Part shown: positions 22,356 through 31,551 of the stretch, one piece after another
Position numbering within the stretch: the first letter of the stretch is position 1
How the letters are laid out: each line of letters opens with the position of its first letter
Assembly (NCBI GenBank): GCA_902578845.1
Contig: CACHEM010000010.1
Coordinates: 1-32,818 of the forward strand
Source: an uncultured Prochlorococcus sp.
GTDB taxonomy: Bacteria; Cyanobacteriota; Cyanobacteriia; PCC-6307; Cyanobiaceae
Length of the DNA: 32,818 nucleotides
Direction of reading: 5' to 3'
The notes under the pieces: generated by a model
The model's input: the letters and a program-made list of their open reading frames with translations, nothing else
The model's database searches: none
What the model was told of the DNA's origin: nothing
Program-made: the position numbers and the translations under genes

Positions 22356-22380
22356 TTGGTTACTTTAATTTAGTAATCAA
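22356..22380. promoter_or_regulatory. Imperfect palindrome in the ureE/ureD divergent region
   Basis: TTGGTTACT (22356-22364), seven bases, then AGTAATCAA (22372-22380) form arms that pair at eight of nine positions. It sits between the divergent ureEFG and ureDABC starts, so it could bind a regulator of both. It does not fit GTA-N8-TAC, and no NtcA site was found in these 48 bases. Confidence 0.35.
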
Positions 22381-22392
22381 AGAAAACAATTT

Positions 22393-23295
22393 ATGATTAA
22401 AACTTCATGGGAAGGTAATTGTTTCTTAAATTTTTTCAATAATAAAGCAAGTTCAGGAAATGTTGATAAAACAATCTTTAAATCTAAAACAACTTCTCCT
22501 TATAAGTTATTAAAGTCTACTCATGATCAAGAGGGCAGATGCATTTTGCCTCTTCTACATACTGCAGGGGGATTGGTAGGAGGAGATTTACTCGACTTTA
22601 AGGTAAATCTTGAAAATAACTCTAAGGTTTTGTTGACGACTTCTTCAGCTCAGAAAGTATATGGATCAGTTGGAAGATCTAAAATAAATCCAAAAGGAAG
22701 TTTTTCAAAGCAAAAGAATCTCATAAACATTCTTGACAATTCTCATTTAGAGTATCTTCCCCAAGAAACAATCATCTTTGCAAATGGTTTATATGAGCAA
22801 ATTTTTAAAGTATCTATTTCAGAAACTTCAAGTTTTTTATTTACTGATTTAATAAGACTTGGAAGATCTTCTTCCGGAGAATCTATTGAGAGTGGAGTTT
22901 TTAGGTCTAAATTAGAAATTATGAGAAATAATGATTTACTTGATGATTGGGAATATGTTGATCAGATTGAATTATCTAAGGCAAGTTTTGTGGCGAAGTC
23001 AGGCATGGATTACATGCCGGTTTTTGGATCCTTAATTTGGATTTGCGAAAAAGATTTTTCCAAGTCAAAAATAAATAATCTTGTAGGAAATATAAAAAAG
23101 ATTTTCAATGAAACTAATAATAATTTATCTATTGGAATCCTTGAAAATGGAATCTCCGTAAGATTTCTAGGGAGTTCTTCTCAAGATGCTAGAAAATGTT
23201 TTTTTTGTATTTGGAAACAAATTAGGTCTGTTTGTGGATTTTGTGAGCCAAAATATCAAGGTGTATGGCCTTTACAAGATTCTATGAATTATTAA
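22393..23295 (+). CDS. ureD: Urease accessory protein UreD (UreH)
   Basis: UreD forms the scaffold that binds apo-urease and channels nickel. The 300-residue protein has [18 protein letters not shown] (about residues 52-69), [28 protein letters not shown] and [12 protein letters not shown], the four conserved blocks of the family. WPLQDS near the end also fits. ATG at 22393 is clean. It is the first gene of ureDABC and ureA follows after 50 bp. Confidence 0.95.
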   Translation: MIKTSWEGNCFLNFFNNKASSGNVDKTIFKSKTTSPYKLLKSTHDQEGRCILPLLHTAGGLVGGDLLDFKVNLENNSKVLLTTSSAQKVYGSVGRSKINPKGSFSKQKNLINILDNSHLEYLPQETIIFANGLYEQIFKVSISETSSFLFTDLIRLGRSSSGESIESGVFRSKLEIMRNNDLLDDWEYVDQIELSKASFVAKSGMDYMPVFGSLIWICEKDFSKSKINNLVGNIKKIFNETNNNLSIGILENGISVRFLGSSSQDARKCFFCIWKQIRSVCGFCEPKYQGVWPLQDSMNY

Positions 23296-23345
23296 TTATG
23301 TTCAGAAAGAACCTTTTTTAAGAATTTATAGATTAATTTTTTATT

Positions 23346-23648
23346 ATGCATCTTTCACCTCAAGAAAAGGATAAATTATTGATTTTTTCTGCTGCACTCT
23401 TAGCTGAAAGAAGGCTTAATCGAGGTCTTAAACTTAATTATCCTGAAACAATTGCTTTTTTAAGTTTTCAAGTTCTTGAAGGAGCACGAGATGGTAAAAG
23501 TGTAAGTCAATTAATGTCAGAGGGAACTACTTGGCTTTCAAAATCACAAGTTATGGAGGGCATTCCTGAAATGGTTGATGAAGTTCAAATAGAAGCGGTT
23601 TTCCCCGATGGGACTAAATTAGTTACTATTCACAATCCGATTAATTAG
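23346..23648 (+). CDS. ureA: Urease gamma subunit
   Basis: UreA is a structural subunit of the (αβγ)3 urease. The 100-residue length is standard, with [37 protein letters not shown] and VPMMV-equivalent [23 protein letters not shown] followed by the terminal NPI. Start ATG 23346. Separated from ureB by two bases, as in other separate-subunit ureases. Confidence 0.97.
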   Translation: MHLSPQEKDKLLIFSAALLAERRLNRGLKLNYPETIAFLSFQVLEGARDGKSVSQLMSEGTTWLSKSQVMEGIPEMVDEVQIEAVFPDGTKLVTIHNPIN

Positions 23649-23650
23649 TT

Positions 23651-23971
23651 ATGAGTAATTTAATTCCTGGCGAAATAATTCCCGAACAAGGTGAAATCGA
23701 ACTAAATCTTAGTAAGCAAGTTAAAACAGTAACGGTTTCTAATTCTGGAGATAGACCTGTGCAAGTTGGATCTCATTATCATTTTTATGAAGCAAACAAG
23801 GCTTTAATTTTTGATCGAGAATTAACACATGGTATGCGTCTCGACATTCCTGCAGGAACAGCAATAAGATTTGAACCGGGTGATACAACAGATGTCAAAT
23901 TAGTGCCATTTTCAGGCTTGAGAAATGCATATGGTTTTAATTCAATAGTTAATGGTTCTTTAGATAGTTAA
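23651..23971 (+). CDS. ureB: Urease beta subunit
   Basis: The 106-residue UreB starts [19 protein letters not shown] and includes [21 protein letters not shown] and [19 protein letters not shown], all highly conserved. It stabilises the αβγ trimer and lies two bases after ureA and four before ureC. No fusion with ureA is present. Confidence 0.97.
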   Translation: MSNLIPGEIIPEQGEIELNLSKQVKTVTVSNSGDRPVQVGSHYHFYEANKALIFDRELTHGMRLDIPAGTAIRFEPGDTTDVKLVPFSGLRNAYGFNSIVNGSLDS

Positions 23972-23975
23972 AATT

Positions 23976-25685
23976 ATGTCTTATAAAATTGATAGAAAAA
24001 CTTATGCTCAAACTTACGGACCCACTATCGGAGATAGAGTAAGGCTAGCTGATACCGAACTTTTTATTGAAGTAGAAAAGGATTTAACTACATATGGAGA
24101 TGAAGTCAAATTTGGTGGAGGTAAAGTTATTCGAGATGGGATGGGACAGTCTCAAGTAAGAAGAGCTGATGGAGCTGTAGATACCGTAATAACTAATGCT
24201 CTGATCATAGATTGGTGGGGAATAATTAAGGCTGATGTGGGTATAAAAGATGGAATGATTTTTGAAATTGGTAAGGCTGGCAATCCTGATATCCAGGATA
24301 ATGTTGATATTGTTATTGGTGCATCAACAGAAGTAATAGCTGGAGAGGGGTATATTCTTACTGCAGGTTCAATAGATACCCATATTCACTTTATCTGTCC
24401 CCAACAAATTGAGACAGCACTAGCCTCTGGAATTACAACAATGCTGGGAGGAGGAACTGGACCTGCAACTGGCACAAATGCTACTACTTGTACTCCGGGT
24501 TCTTTTCATATTTCAAGAATGCTTCAATCTGCAGAAGCATTTCCCATGAATTTAGGTTTTTTTGGAAAAGGAAACTCAACAAACGAAAGCAATCTTATTG
24601 ATCAGGTTGAGGCTGGTGCATGTGGATTGAAGCTTCATGAGGATTGGGGCACCACTCCTTCTACAATAAATTCTTGTCTAAATGTTGCAGATAAGTTTGA
24701 CGTTCAAGTATGTATTCATACTGATACTTTGAATGAGGCAGGATTTGTTGAAGATACCATCAACGCTATTGAAGGAAGAACTATTCATACATTTCATACC
24801 GAAGGAGCAGGTGGAGGTCATGCTCCAGACATTATAAAAATCTGTGGAGAAAAAAATGTTCTTCCTAGTAGTACAAATCCAACAAGACCTTATACAAGGA
24901 ACACATTAGAAGAACATCTTGACATGTTAATGGTTTGTCATCATTTAGATTCTAAAATTCCAGAAGACATTGCATTTGCTGAATCAAGGATCAGAAGAGA
25001 GACTATTGCGGCAGAAGACATCCTACATGATATTGGCGCCTTCTCAATTATCGCCAGTGACTCTCAAGCTATGGGAAGAGTTGGTGAAGTAATAACAAGA
25101 ACTTTTCAAACCGCACATAAAATGAAAGTCCAAAGGGGCCCACTATCGCAGGATTCTGATAGAAACGATAATTATAGAGTAAAGAGATATATTTCTAAAG
25201 TTACAATTAATCCAGCAATAGCTCATGGTATTGATAAACATGTTGGGTCTATAGAAAAGGGTAAAATTGCGGATTTGGCATTATGGAAACCTTCCTTTTT
25301 TGCGGTAAAGCCTGAATTAGTTGTTAAAGGAGGATCTATAGTTTGGTCACAAATGGGTGATGCAAATGCTTCAATTCCTACTCCAGGTCCTGTACATGGT
25401 CGACCTATGTTTGCAAGTTTCGGCCAATCTCTAATTAAGAGTTCTTTTACCTTTTTAAGTAAAAATTCAATTGAACAAAATATTCCAAATAAATTAGGCT
25501 TACAAAAGAAATGTATTGCCGTAGAAAATACCAGAAATATCAATAAATCAAACTTAAAACTTAATAGTAAACTACCAAATATTTCAGTTGATCCTCAAAC
25601 TTATGAAGTTTTTTCTGATGGGGAACTACTTACTTGTGAACCACTTGATGAAGTTCCAATGGCTCAGAGATATTTTTTGCTTTAG
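23976..25685 (+). CDS. ureC: Urease alpha (catalytic) subunit
   Basis: UreC hydrolyses urea to ammonia and carbamate at a binuclear nickel centre. The 569-residue subunit is full length. Nickel ligands and catalytic residues are visible: the HIH pair in DTHIHFICP, the carbamylated Lys in [11 protein letters not shown], His in [10 protein letters not shown], His in [10 protein letters not shown], the flap His in [11 protein letters not shown] and Asp in [15 protein letters not shown] Lys/Asn-rich region near residues 495-530 ([10 protein letters not shown]) is locally divergent but does not touch the active site. Its last four bases overlap convergent gpgS. Ammonia made here enters GS-GOGAT. 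Confidence 0.98.
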   Translation: MSYKIDRKTYAQTYGPTIGDRVRLADTELFIEVEKDLTTYGDEVKFGGGKVIRDGMGQSQVRRADGAVDTVITNALIIDWWGIIKADVGIKDGMIFEIGKAGNPDIQDNVDIVIGASTEVIAGEGYILTAGSIDTHIHFICPQQIETALASGITTMLGGGTGPATGTNATTCTPGSFHISRMLQSAEAFPMNLGFFGKGNSTNESNLIDQVEAGACGLKLHEDWGTTPSTINSCLNVADKFDVQVCIHTDTLNEAGFVEDTINAIEGRTIHTFHTEGAGGGHAPDIIKICGEKNVLPSSTNPTRPYTRNTLEEHLDMLMVCHHLDSKIPEDIAFAESRIRRETIAAEDILHDIGAFSIIASDSQAMGRVGEVITRTFQTAHKMKVQRGPLSQDSDRNDNYRVKRYISKVTINPAIAHGIDKHVGSIEKGKIADLALWKPSFFAVKPELVVKGGSIVWSQMGDANASIPTPGPVHGRPMFASFGQSLIKSSFTFLSKNSIEQNIPNKLGLQKKCIAVENTRNINKSNLKLNSKLPNISVDPQTYEVFSDGELLTCEPLDEVPMAQRYFLL

Positions 25686-26908
25686 AAGTTTTTAATTAAT
25701 TCTTTTTTACTTGCCTTTATGTCTTTGGACCCAGCAATCGCTAAATCTTCTTGTAGTTTGTTCTCACAAGATAGAACTCTTGACCAACTTGGTAACTGCT
25801 GTGTTGTAGGGCAAGCTAGATAATCTTCTGTGGCAGGTCTCAAAAGTTTCGCAAACTTTTGTACTGATAGCTCTTCTTCATGCCTATCGTATGGAAGTTG
25901 ATTAACTGCTGAATCTAATCCAAATTGTTTTACCCGATCTTCTCCAACTCTTTTGTAGAGAACTTCTAAAGTTGCCAGTTGAGTGCTAGTTAAGGTCTCG
26001 GCTTGATGCTCCATAAGACCTCTTAAAACACTTGAAAGTATTTCTGTACACATTTTTTGCAATCCTTCTTTAGAAGAATCGCCAATATTCTTATGCTTAT
26101 GATCAAATAAACCTAGGTCAACTTGGGCTATTTTGGATGTCCTTACATTTCTATAAACCTCTGATAATAAACCTATCTCTAACCCCCAGTCGCAAGGTAT
26201 TCTTAAATTCATGGCTAGGTCTTTAGTGAAAGCAAACTCACCTGCTAATGGGTATCTAAATGATTGAAGATATTGTAAAAAGGGGCCCTTACCAACTAAC
26301 TGCTCAAGACTTGCTAATAGAGGACCTACAAATAATCTTGTTGCTCTACCCTGCAATTGATTTGTTTCTAAGGATAACCTACTGTAAAAAGCTTTTACAT
26401 ATGATATTCCATATGATTCATCTAGAAGTGGAAGTATCATTCTTGAAGGATACAAAGGACTAAAAGTTCTTATATCGGCATCAAAAAGAGCAACAACTTC
26501 TGATTTTCTAGTCGCAACTCCTATACCTTGCCAGACGGCCCATCCTTTACCTGGAGTTCCTAAAAGTTCTAACCCATTTTTTTCTTGGTTTTTTAACAGC
26601 TCTATTACAGAGGGAGAATTAGTCCATTGAACGTGAACTGGGAATGGCATTGAGTCAAAAAATGATTTTGCTGTTTTAACTTGCTCAACAGTTTTTGCGG
26701 AGAGAGCAATAACTAATTCATTTAAGCCTGTAAGGTTTTTTAAAACTTCTTTTATATCTTTTAATGCTGGTCGCTCAAACTCTTCATATAAGCAAGGTAT
26801 TAAAATGGTAGTAGATCTTTTTTTAAGACTTTTGTTTAACTCTTTAAGTAAATTTTTTGTAACTCCATATTCATGTATTGTTGTGATTAACCCTTGTTGA
26901 AAGTCCAT
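25682..26908 (-). CDS. gpgS: Glucosyl-3-phosphoglycerate synthase-like glycosyltransferase (GT81)
   Basis: GpgS transfers glucose from an NDP-glucose to 3-phosphoglycerate, making glucosyl-3-phosphoglycerate. The 408-residue protein has a GT-A fold: [19 protein letters not shown] as first strand and helix, the [13 protein letters not shown] loop, and the metal-binding DAD in [14 protein letters not shown]. It also has [26 protein letters not shown], a segment conserved in GpgS/MpgS-like enzymes. The neighbouring phosphatase, phosphorylase and glycerate kinase support this substrate over other GT2-like possibilities. It diverges from them across 50 bp with a 12-bp palindrome. The product is the precursor of glucosylglycerate, a compatible solute that spares nitrogen compared with glycine betaine. 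Confidence 0.87.
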   Translation of the reverse strand: MDFQQGLITTIHEYGVTKNLLKELNKSLKKRSTTILIPCLYEEFERPALKDIKEVLKNLTGLNELVIALSAKTVEQVKTAKSFFDSMPFPVHVQWTNSPSVIELLKNQEKNGLELLGTPGKGWAVWQGIGVATRKSEVVALFDADIRTFSPLYPSRMILPLLDESYGISYVKAFYSRLSLETNQLQGRATRLFVGPLLASLEQLVGKGPFLQYLQSFRYPLAGEFAFTKDLAMNLRIPCDWGLEIGLLSEVYRNVRTSKIAQVDLGLFDHKHKNIGDSSKEGLQKMCTEILSSVLRGLMEHQAETLTSTQLATLEVLYKRVGEDRVKQFGLDSAVNQLPYDRHEEELSVQKFAKLLRPATEDYLACPTTQQLPSWSRVLSCENKLQEDLAIAGSKDIKASKKELIKNF

Positions 26909-26929
26909 TTTCTAATTGATGTGCAGAAT

Positions 26930-26941
26930 AGTATTAATACT
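26930..26941. promoter_or_regulatory. Perfect 12-bp palindrome between gpgS and the GH13 gene
   Basis: AGTATTAATACT is fully self-complementary and sits centrally in the 50-bp divergent region. It is a candidate shared operator. It has GTA-N4-TAC rather than the NtcA GTA-N8-TAC. Short AT-rich palindromes arise easily in this genome. Confidence 0.3.
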
Positions 26942-26958
26942 TCAATGATTTTTTCAAA

Positions 26959-28719
26959 GTGAAGCAAATTGATTCAGAGAAAAAATTAGATAGATTAAAA
27001 ATCGATAAATTGTTAAAAACAATTTATTCAAATAATACTACAGAAGAAATTAATTTTATTTCAAACCAATTATTGCAGATTTTAGATAATTTCTCAGAGA
27101 AATCTGCTTATGAAGAAATAAGAGATAAGGAAAGGTGGAATGAGTCCCATTCGGTTTTGATAACTTATGCAGACAGTATTTATAAAAATGGCGAGGCAAC
27201 ATTAATAACTCTTAGAGAGTTGTTAAGTAAACATTTTGGTAGCCTCTCTAGAGTTGTACATATTCTTCCTTTTCTGAGATCAACAAGCGATGGAGGTTTT
27301 GCAGTCTCCAGTTATGATTCCTTAGAAGAAAAATTTGGTGATTGGGATCATCTCAAAAGTATTTCTAAAAATCATGATTTGATGGCTGATTTGGTATTAA
27401 ATCATGTTTCATCATCTCACCCATGGGTTCAACAATTTATTAAATCCCAAGAGCCGGGCATATCAAATGTTTTTTCACCCAAACATAATCTTGACTGGTC
27501 AAATGTAATCAGACCGCGAAGTTCCTCCTTGTTTTCACAGATAAACACTGAAGATGGCCCTAAACAAGTTTGGACAACTTTTGGTCCAGATCAAATTGAT
27601 TTGAATTGGAATAATCCAAAAATGACCCTTGAGTTCTTAAATTTAATTATTACTTATTTATCTAATGGAATTAAGTGGTTGAGGCTTGATGCTGTAGGTT
27701 TCATTTGGAAGGAATCAGGGACAACTTGTTTACATTTGCCAAAAGCACATTCAATTGTGAAACTCCTAAGAGTTCTATTAAATAATCTTCTTGAAGATGG
27801 AGTTTTAATAACAGAAACAAATGTTCCTCAGAAGGAAAATTTATCTTATTTGATTCCTGATGATGAAGCCCATATGGCATATAATTTCCCATTGCCTCCT
27901 CTTCTCCTGGAGGCAATTATTACTTCAAGGGCTGATATTCTAAATTCATGGATTTTTGATTGGCCAATATTACCTGACAACACTACACTATTTAATTTCA
28001 CTGCATCACATGATGGCGTAGGTTTAAGAGCTCTTGAAGGTTTAATGAATGAGCAGAGAATTAAAGATTTATTAATTAATTGTGAAAAAAGAGGAGGCTT
28101 AGTAAGTCATAGACGTTTATCAAATGGTGATGATAAACCCTATGAGTTGAATATTAGTTGGTGGAGCGCAATGGAAGACTCCAGTAGAGATTCTAATCGA
28201 TTCCAGTTTGAGAGGTTTATCTTGACTCAGTTACTAGTAATGGCTCTGAAAGGTGTCCCTGCCTTTTATTTGCCAGCATTACTTGCTTCAGAAAATGATA
28301 TAAAAAGTTTCTCTATGACAGGTCAAAGGAGAGATCTAAATAGGGAAAAATTTAAATTAGACAATCTTATATCTGTTTTAAATAATCCTGAATCTAATGC
28401 TAATAAAAACTTAAAATATCTTCGTAATGCAATGAATGTTAGATCAGAATTTAGGCAATTTCACCCTTGTTCAGAAATGGAATGTTTGTCTAAAGGTAGA
28501 AGTGATATTGTTGTAATAAAAAGAAGTAAAGGTCCTGAATCTGTTTTTGCAATCCATAATATGACTGAAAATAAAATTAATTATCAATTGAATGATAATG
28601 ATCTTCCCAAAATAATTGATGATGATTTCAATACGCAAGATTTATTAACATCCACTAAATACAATTGGAAAAATATTAGTCTTGATCCTTTTCAAGTTAT
28701 TTGGCTTAGTGCTTTATAA
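26959..28719 (+). CDS. GH13_18 phosphorylase, probable glucosylglycerate phosphorylase
   Basis: The 586-residue protein is an α-amylase-superfamily phosphorylase. It has LMADLVLNHVSSSHPW, the nucleophile Asp in WLRLDAVGFIWKESGT, the acid/base Glu in VLITETNVPQ and the transition-state Asp in FTASHDGVGLRALEG. GH13_18 includes sucrose phosphorylase and glucosylglycerate phosphorylase, which splits glucosylglycerate with phosphate to glucose-1-phosphate and glycerate. The adjacent GpgS-, GpgP- and glycerate-kinase-like genes favour the second. Sucrose phosphorylase is the main alternative. GTG at 26959 is the only close start. The HAD phosphatase follows after two bases. Confidence 0.85.
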   Translation: MKQIDSEKKLDRLKIDKLLKTIYSNNTTEEINFISNQLLQILDNFSEKSAYEEIRDKERWNESHSVLITYADSIYKNGEATLITLRELLSKHFGSLSRVVHILPFLRSTSDGGFAVSSYDSLEEKFGDWDHLKSISKNHDLMADLVLNHVSSSHPWVQQFIKSQEPGISNVFSPKHNLDWSNVIRPRSSSLFSQINTEDGPKQVWTTFGPDQIDLNWNNPKMTLEFLNLIITYLSNGIKWLRLDAVGFIWKESGTTCLHLPKAHSIVKLLRVLLNNLLEDGVLITETNVPQKENLSYLIPDDEAHMAYNFPLPPLLLEAIITSRADILNSWIFDWPILPDNTTLFNFTASHDGVGLRALEGLMNEQRIKDLLINCEKRGGLVSHRRLSNGDDKPYELNISWWSAMEDSSRDSNRFQFERFILTQLLVMALKGVPAFYLPALLASENDIKSFSMTGQRRDLNREKFKLDNLISVLNNPESNANKNLKYLRNAMNVRSEFRQFHPCSEMECLSKGRSDIVVIKRSKGPESVFAIHNMTENKINYQLNDNDLPKIIDDDFNTQDLLTSTKYNWKNISLDPFQVIWLSAL

Positions 28720-28721
28720 AA

Positions 28722-29519
28722 ATGATAGAAAATTCTTCTATTTGGGTAGTAAGTGATGTAGATGGTACTTTAATGGATCATTCATATGATTTAACACCTG
28801 CTAAGGAAACTATAAAAACACTACAAAAATTATCTATTCCAGTAATTCTTTGTACAAGCAAGACGGCTTCAGAAGTGAGAGTTATAAGGAATCAGCTAAA
28901 TTTAACGGATCCCTATATTGTAGAAAATGGTGCGGCAATATATGGTGAATCTCTTGAAAGAGTTAAGGGAGAAATTATCCTTGGAATAAAATACGAAATT
29001 CTTGAAGAAATCTTAAATTTTATTTCAAAAGAAGTTGATCATAAACTTATTCCTCTTAATAATCTCACTGATCAAGAAGCCACACAGCTCACAGGTTTAG
29101 AAGGTAACTCCTTGAACTTAATGCGTGATAGACACTGGAGCATGCCTTTTCTAAATCCACCAAGTTATCTAGAAAAGAAAATTAAGAGCTGTTGTAAAAA
29201 GTTCAATGTTGATATTTTTAAGGGAAATAGAATGAGTCACTTATTATCTACAAAATCGAATAAAGGTAAAGCAATAGATGCTCTTAAAGAATATTCAAAA
29301 AAGCAAAATATTGAAATTATAGGTTTGGGCGACTCTCCAAATGATTTGCCATTACTTTTAAACTCAGATATTAAAATAATTATTCCTGGAATAGATGGAC
29401 CAAACCTAACATTACTAGATCAACTAAAAGATTTGGAATTTACTTTAGCTTCTGAACCAAATGGATATGGTTGGAAAAATGAAATCAATAAATTGATAAA
29501 TAAGCGAAAACTAATTTAG
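28722..29519 (+). CDS. HAD-IIB phosphatase, glucosyl/mannosyl-3-phosphoglycerate phosphatase type
   Basis: The 265-residue protein has the HAD motif I VVSDVDGTLMD (nucleophile and acid Asp), motif II ILCTSKTASEV, the conserved YIVENGAAIY and motif IV GLGDSPNDLPLL. The order and the cap domain (HWSMPFLNPP) match the MpgP family. It would dephosphorylate glucosyl-3-phosphoglycerate to glucosylglycerate. The 2-bp gap behind the GH13 gene and 4-bp gap to glycerate kinase put it in one operon. A sucrose-phosphate phosphatase identity is less likely because the flanking genes concern glycerate. Confidence 0.87.
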   Translation: MIENSSIWVVSDVDGTLMDHSYDLTPAKETIKTLQKLSIPVILCTSKTASEVRVIRNQLNLTDPYIVENGAAIYGESLERVKGEIILGIKYEILEEILNFISKEVDHKLIPLNNLTDQEATQLTGLEGNSLNLMRDRHWSMPFLNPPSYLEKKIKSCCKKFNVDIFKGNRMSHLLSTKSNKGKAIDALKEYSKKQNIEIIGLGDSPNDLPLLLNSDIKIIIPGIDGPNLTLLDQLKDLEFTLASEPNGYGWKNEINKLINKRKLI

Positions 29520-29523
29520 AAAG

Positions 29524-30468
29524 ATGAAAGATTTAGATATTAAATTTCCTCTTGATAAATTTGAAAAATTAATTATTGACATTGGTTGGGAATCCTTAGA
29601 TGATTGGTTCAATTTTTGGAATAATCAAAGAAATATTCTCTCAATTGATCAATATTGGAACAACAAAGTAAATGATGATTGGATTTGGGGCTTAGCTTTA
29701 CCTCTTTTATCGCAAGCTTATAAATTTAAAAATAAATTTACTGATAGAAAAATTATTGGTATCTCAGCTCTACCTGGTACGGGTAAAACAACATTAGGTA
29801 AATGGCTCGAAGATATTTCGTTAAGATTAAACTTCAAAATTGCTGTTATTTCAATAGATGACTTTTATCTTCCATCAAATGAAATGAAATTAGCAATTAA
29901 GAATAACCCTTGGAATGTTTCAAGAGGTTTTCCTGGTAGTCACTCAGTAAAATTAATGCATGAAAAATTATTAAATTGGAAGTTAAATGGAGAATTAAAT
30001 GTACCAGTTTTCGATAAATCTTTAAGAAATGGTTTAGGAGATAGATCTCATTGGAGATTAGATAATCCTGATTTATTAATTCTTGAGGGATGGTTTTTGG
30101 GCATAAAACCTTTCTCTAATGACATAAATGATGGCTACCTAAATACAACAAATTTGAGTCTTGATGAATCTTCTTATATATTAACCATTCAAAAAAACCT
30201 TAAGGGCTATTTAGATATTTGGAATTTAATAGATAATATTTGGCACTTAAAGCCCTTGAAGGTTGAATATATGAATAGGTGGAAAACAAATCAAGAAAAA
30301 GAAATGTTTTTAAAGAAAGGTAAAGCCCTCAAAGATGAAAAATTATCTAATTTCTTGAGAATGCTTAATGCCTCCATACCTCACAAAAGTTATGATTTTA
30401 TAAATTCTTATGCGCTTTTATTAATTGATCAAGAAAGAAATTTAGTTGAGGCTGGCTTAAATTTATAG
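29524..30468 (+). CDS. D-glycerate 3-kinase (GLYK type)
   Basis: The 314-residue P-loop kinase has Walker A GISALPGTGKTTLGKWL (about residues 80-96), the Asp-rich VISIDDFYLPSNEM and RGFPGSHSVKLMHEKLL, then VPVFDKSLRNGLGDRSHW and LLILEGWFLG, hallmarks of plant and cyanobacterial glycerate kinase. It phosphorylates glycerate to 3-phosphoglycerate. It serves photorespiration, and here it may also recover glycerate released by the GH13 phosphorylase. It is the last of the three-gene operon; 90 bp of T-rich noncoding sequence follow. Confidence 0.9.
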   Translation: MKDLDIKFPLDKFEKLIIDIGWESLDDWFNFWNNQRNILSIDQYWNNKVNDDWIWGLALPLLSQAYKFKNKFTDRKIIGISALPGTGKTTLGKWLEDISLRLNFKIAVISIDDFYLPSNEMKLAIKNNPWNVSRGFPGSHSVKLMHEKLLNWKLNGELNVPVFDKSLRNGLGDRSHWRLDNPDLLILEGWFLGIKPFSNDINDGYLNTTNLSLDESSYILTIQKNLKGYLDIWNLIDNIWHLKPLKVEYMNRWKTNQEKEMFLKKGKALKDEKLSNFLRMLNASIPHKSYDFINSYALLLIDQERNLVEAGLNL

Positions 30469-30558
30469 CATTTAATAATTTCTTTTTTTTCAGTAATTTT
30501 TTATACATTTTTTTTAGTACTTAATGGTGTTTAATTAAAGATATTTTGTTCTTAAGAG

Positions 30559-30786
30559 ATGGTTGAGTTTTCTTACAAAAATGAAGGCTGTAGAATGGTT
30601 GTGTTGAGATGTATTGGTCCATCAAATTTTTTTTTAGAGAGAGTTTTATTCCCAACTGACATTCTTACTTTTATGGCCCCAAATGATTCAAGAGTTGAAA
30701 TCTGGGGAAATGAATTATATGGCCCTAAGTTGGAAGAGAGAATAAGAATTTCTGCTGATAACGAAGATTCAAAATTAGTGGCTTAG
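30559..30786 (+). CDS. DUF1830 family protein, 75 aa
   Basis: The sequence FFLERVLFPTDILTFMAPND fits the cyanobacterial DUF1830 core (ERVxFPxxxLxFxAP), followed by an acidic β-rich tail (VEIWGNELYG) and SADNEDSKLVA. The protein is soluble, with cysteines at C11 and C18. The function of DUF1830 is unknown. It has its own start at ATG 30559 and lies 89 bp before a small membrane protein gene on the same strand. Confidence 0.85.
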   Translation: MVEFSYKNEGCRMVVLRCIGPSNFFLERVLFPTDILTFMAPNDSRVEIWGNELYGPKLEERIRISADNEDSKLVA

Positions 30787-30875
30787 ATTAGATATCCTCT
30801 AATTGTCTTCGAGTCAAAATTTTTTACAAAAACCTAATTTTTATTGATATTATCTAACTAGTTTTGGTTTCATAG

Positions 30876-31001
30876 ATGTATTATTTTTCTTCCTTTGCAA
30901 TAGGAGGTTTTGTTCCTTCTGCAGCTGTTGCTGGAGTTTTACTTTTAGTTGGTTTGGGAGCCTTCTTTTATCTTGGTATTAAAGGACCTACAGATTATTA
31001 A
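30876..31001 (+). CDS. Small single-helix membrane protein, 41 aa
   Basis: ATG 30876 to TAA 31001 encodes MYYFSSFAIGGFVPSAAVAG, then the helix VLLLVGLGAFFYL and tail GIKGPTDY. The Gly/Ala-rich helix and short polar tail resemble the low-molecular-mass subunits of photosynthetic membrane complexes, but it matches none that I can name (not PsbX, PetM, PsaM, PsbY or Psb30 by pattern). Real coding is likely, because the region is GC- and Gly-rich compared with flanking DNA. Confidence 0.68.
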   Translation: MYYFSSFAIGGFVPSAAVAGVLLLVGLGAFFYLGIKGPTDY

Positions 31002-31066
31002 AACTTAATTTAATGATCATATGGTTATTTTAGTTTTTTCGTAATCTTACTAAATAAGTTATCACT

Positions 31067-31201
31067 ATGGATCTAACCACCATTTTATTTATATTAAGTT
31101 TGCCGTTCGTTTTGTTAACGGTTTACTTTGGTACAAAAAATGATTTTTACGAGAGTGAAAACTATAAGGGTGATGGCTGTGCGCACGATGTTAAAAGATA
31201 A
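31067..31201 (+). CDS. Small membrane protein, 44 aa
   Basis: ATG 31067 to TAA 31201 encodes an N-terminal helix MDLTTILFILSLPFVLLTVY followed by FGTKNDFYESENYKGDGCAH and DVKR. The soluble tail with NDFYESxxYKGDGxAH resembles a recurrent tail of small picocyanobacterial membrane proteins, so the frame is probably real. It lies 65 bp after the 41-aa membrane protein gene and two bases from the convergent secreted-protein stop. Function unknown. Confidence 0.68.
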   Translation: MDLTTILFILSLPFVLLTVYFGTKNDFYESENYKGDGCAHDVKR

Positions 31202-31203
31202 TT

Positions 31204-31482
31204 TTACTTTTTATCACCTCTAAATACGCAGGTCCATCTACTATCAAATTGCCAAACAGGTTTAAAGATTTCATTTGTAATTTTTTCGCCTGCCTTATTA
31301 CATGTATCTAAGTCATTCATGGGCACAGAATGTAAAGAAGGACTCGTTATTCCACTAACCTCAGGTCTTCTTCCTGGCCCTTGCCTATAAGTTCCAATTA
31401 TTAACCAATAGTTAGCATTTGCAGAATCAGAAAATATTAAGGAAAAAAGAAAATAAAAAGTTAAAATAGATTTTTTTTTCAT
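31204..31482 (-). CDS. Secreted hypothetical protein, 92 aa
   Basis: The N-terminus MKKKSILTFYFLFSLIFSDS with SANA↓N is a good signal peptide, cleavable about residue 23. The mature ~69 residues include YWLIIGTYRQGPGRRPEVSG, DTCNKAGEKITNEIFKPVWQ and FDSRWTCVFRGDKK; two cysteines (in DTCNK and WTCVF) probably form a disulfide. The WLIIGTYR/C...W.C layout resembles small exported cyanobacterial proteins of unknown role. It is convergent with the 44-aa membrane gene, two bases apart, and divergent from uppP across 69 bp. Confidence 0.78.
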   Translation of the reverse strand: MKKKSILTFYFLFSLIFSDSANANYWLIIGTYRQGPGRRPEVSGITSPSLHSVPMNDLDTCNKAGEKITNEIFKPVWQFDSRWTCVFRGDKK

Positions 31483-31551
31483 TTTACTATATTAGCTTTT
31501 AATTATTAAAAGTAAATTGCTATTAATTAATTAGGTAGTTTTAATAATTTT

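Noticed and set aside
22351..22392. NtcA site between ureE and ureD
   Set aside because: No GTA-N8-TAC or GT-N10-AC arrangement was found in either orientation; only a different palindrome is present.
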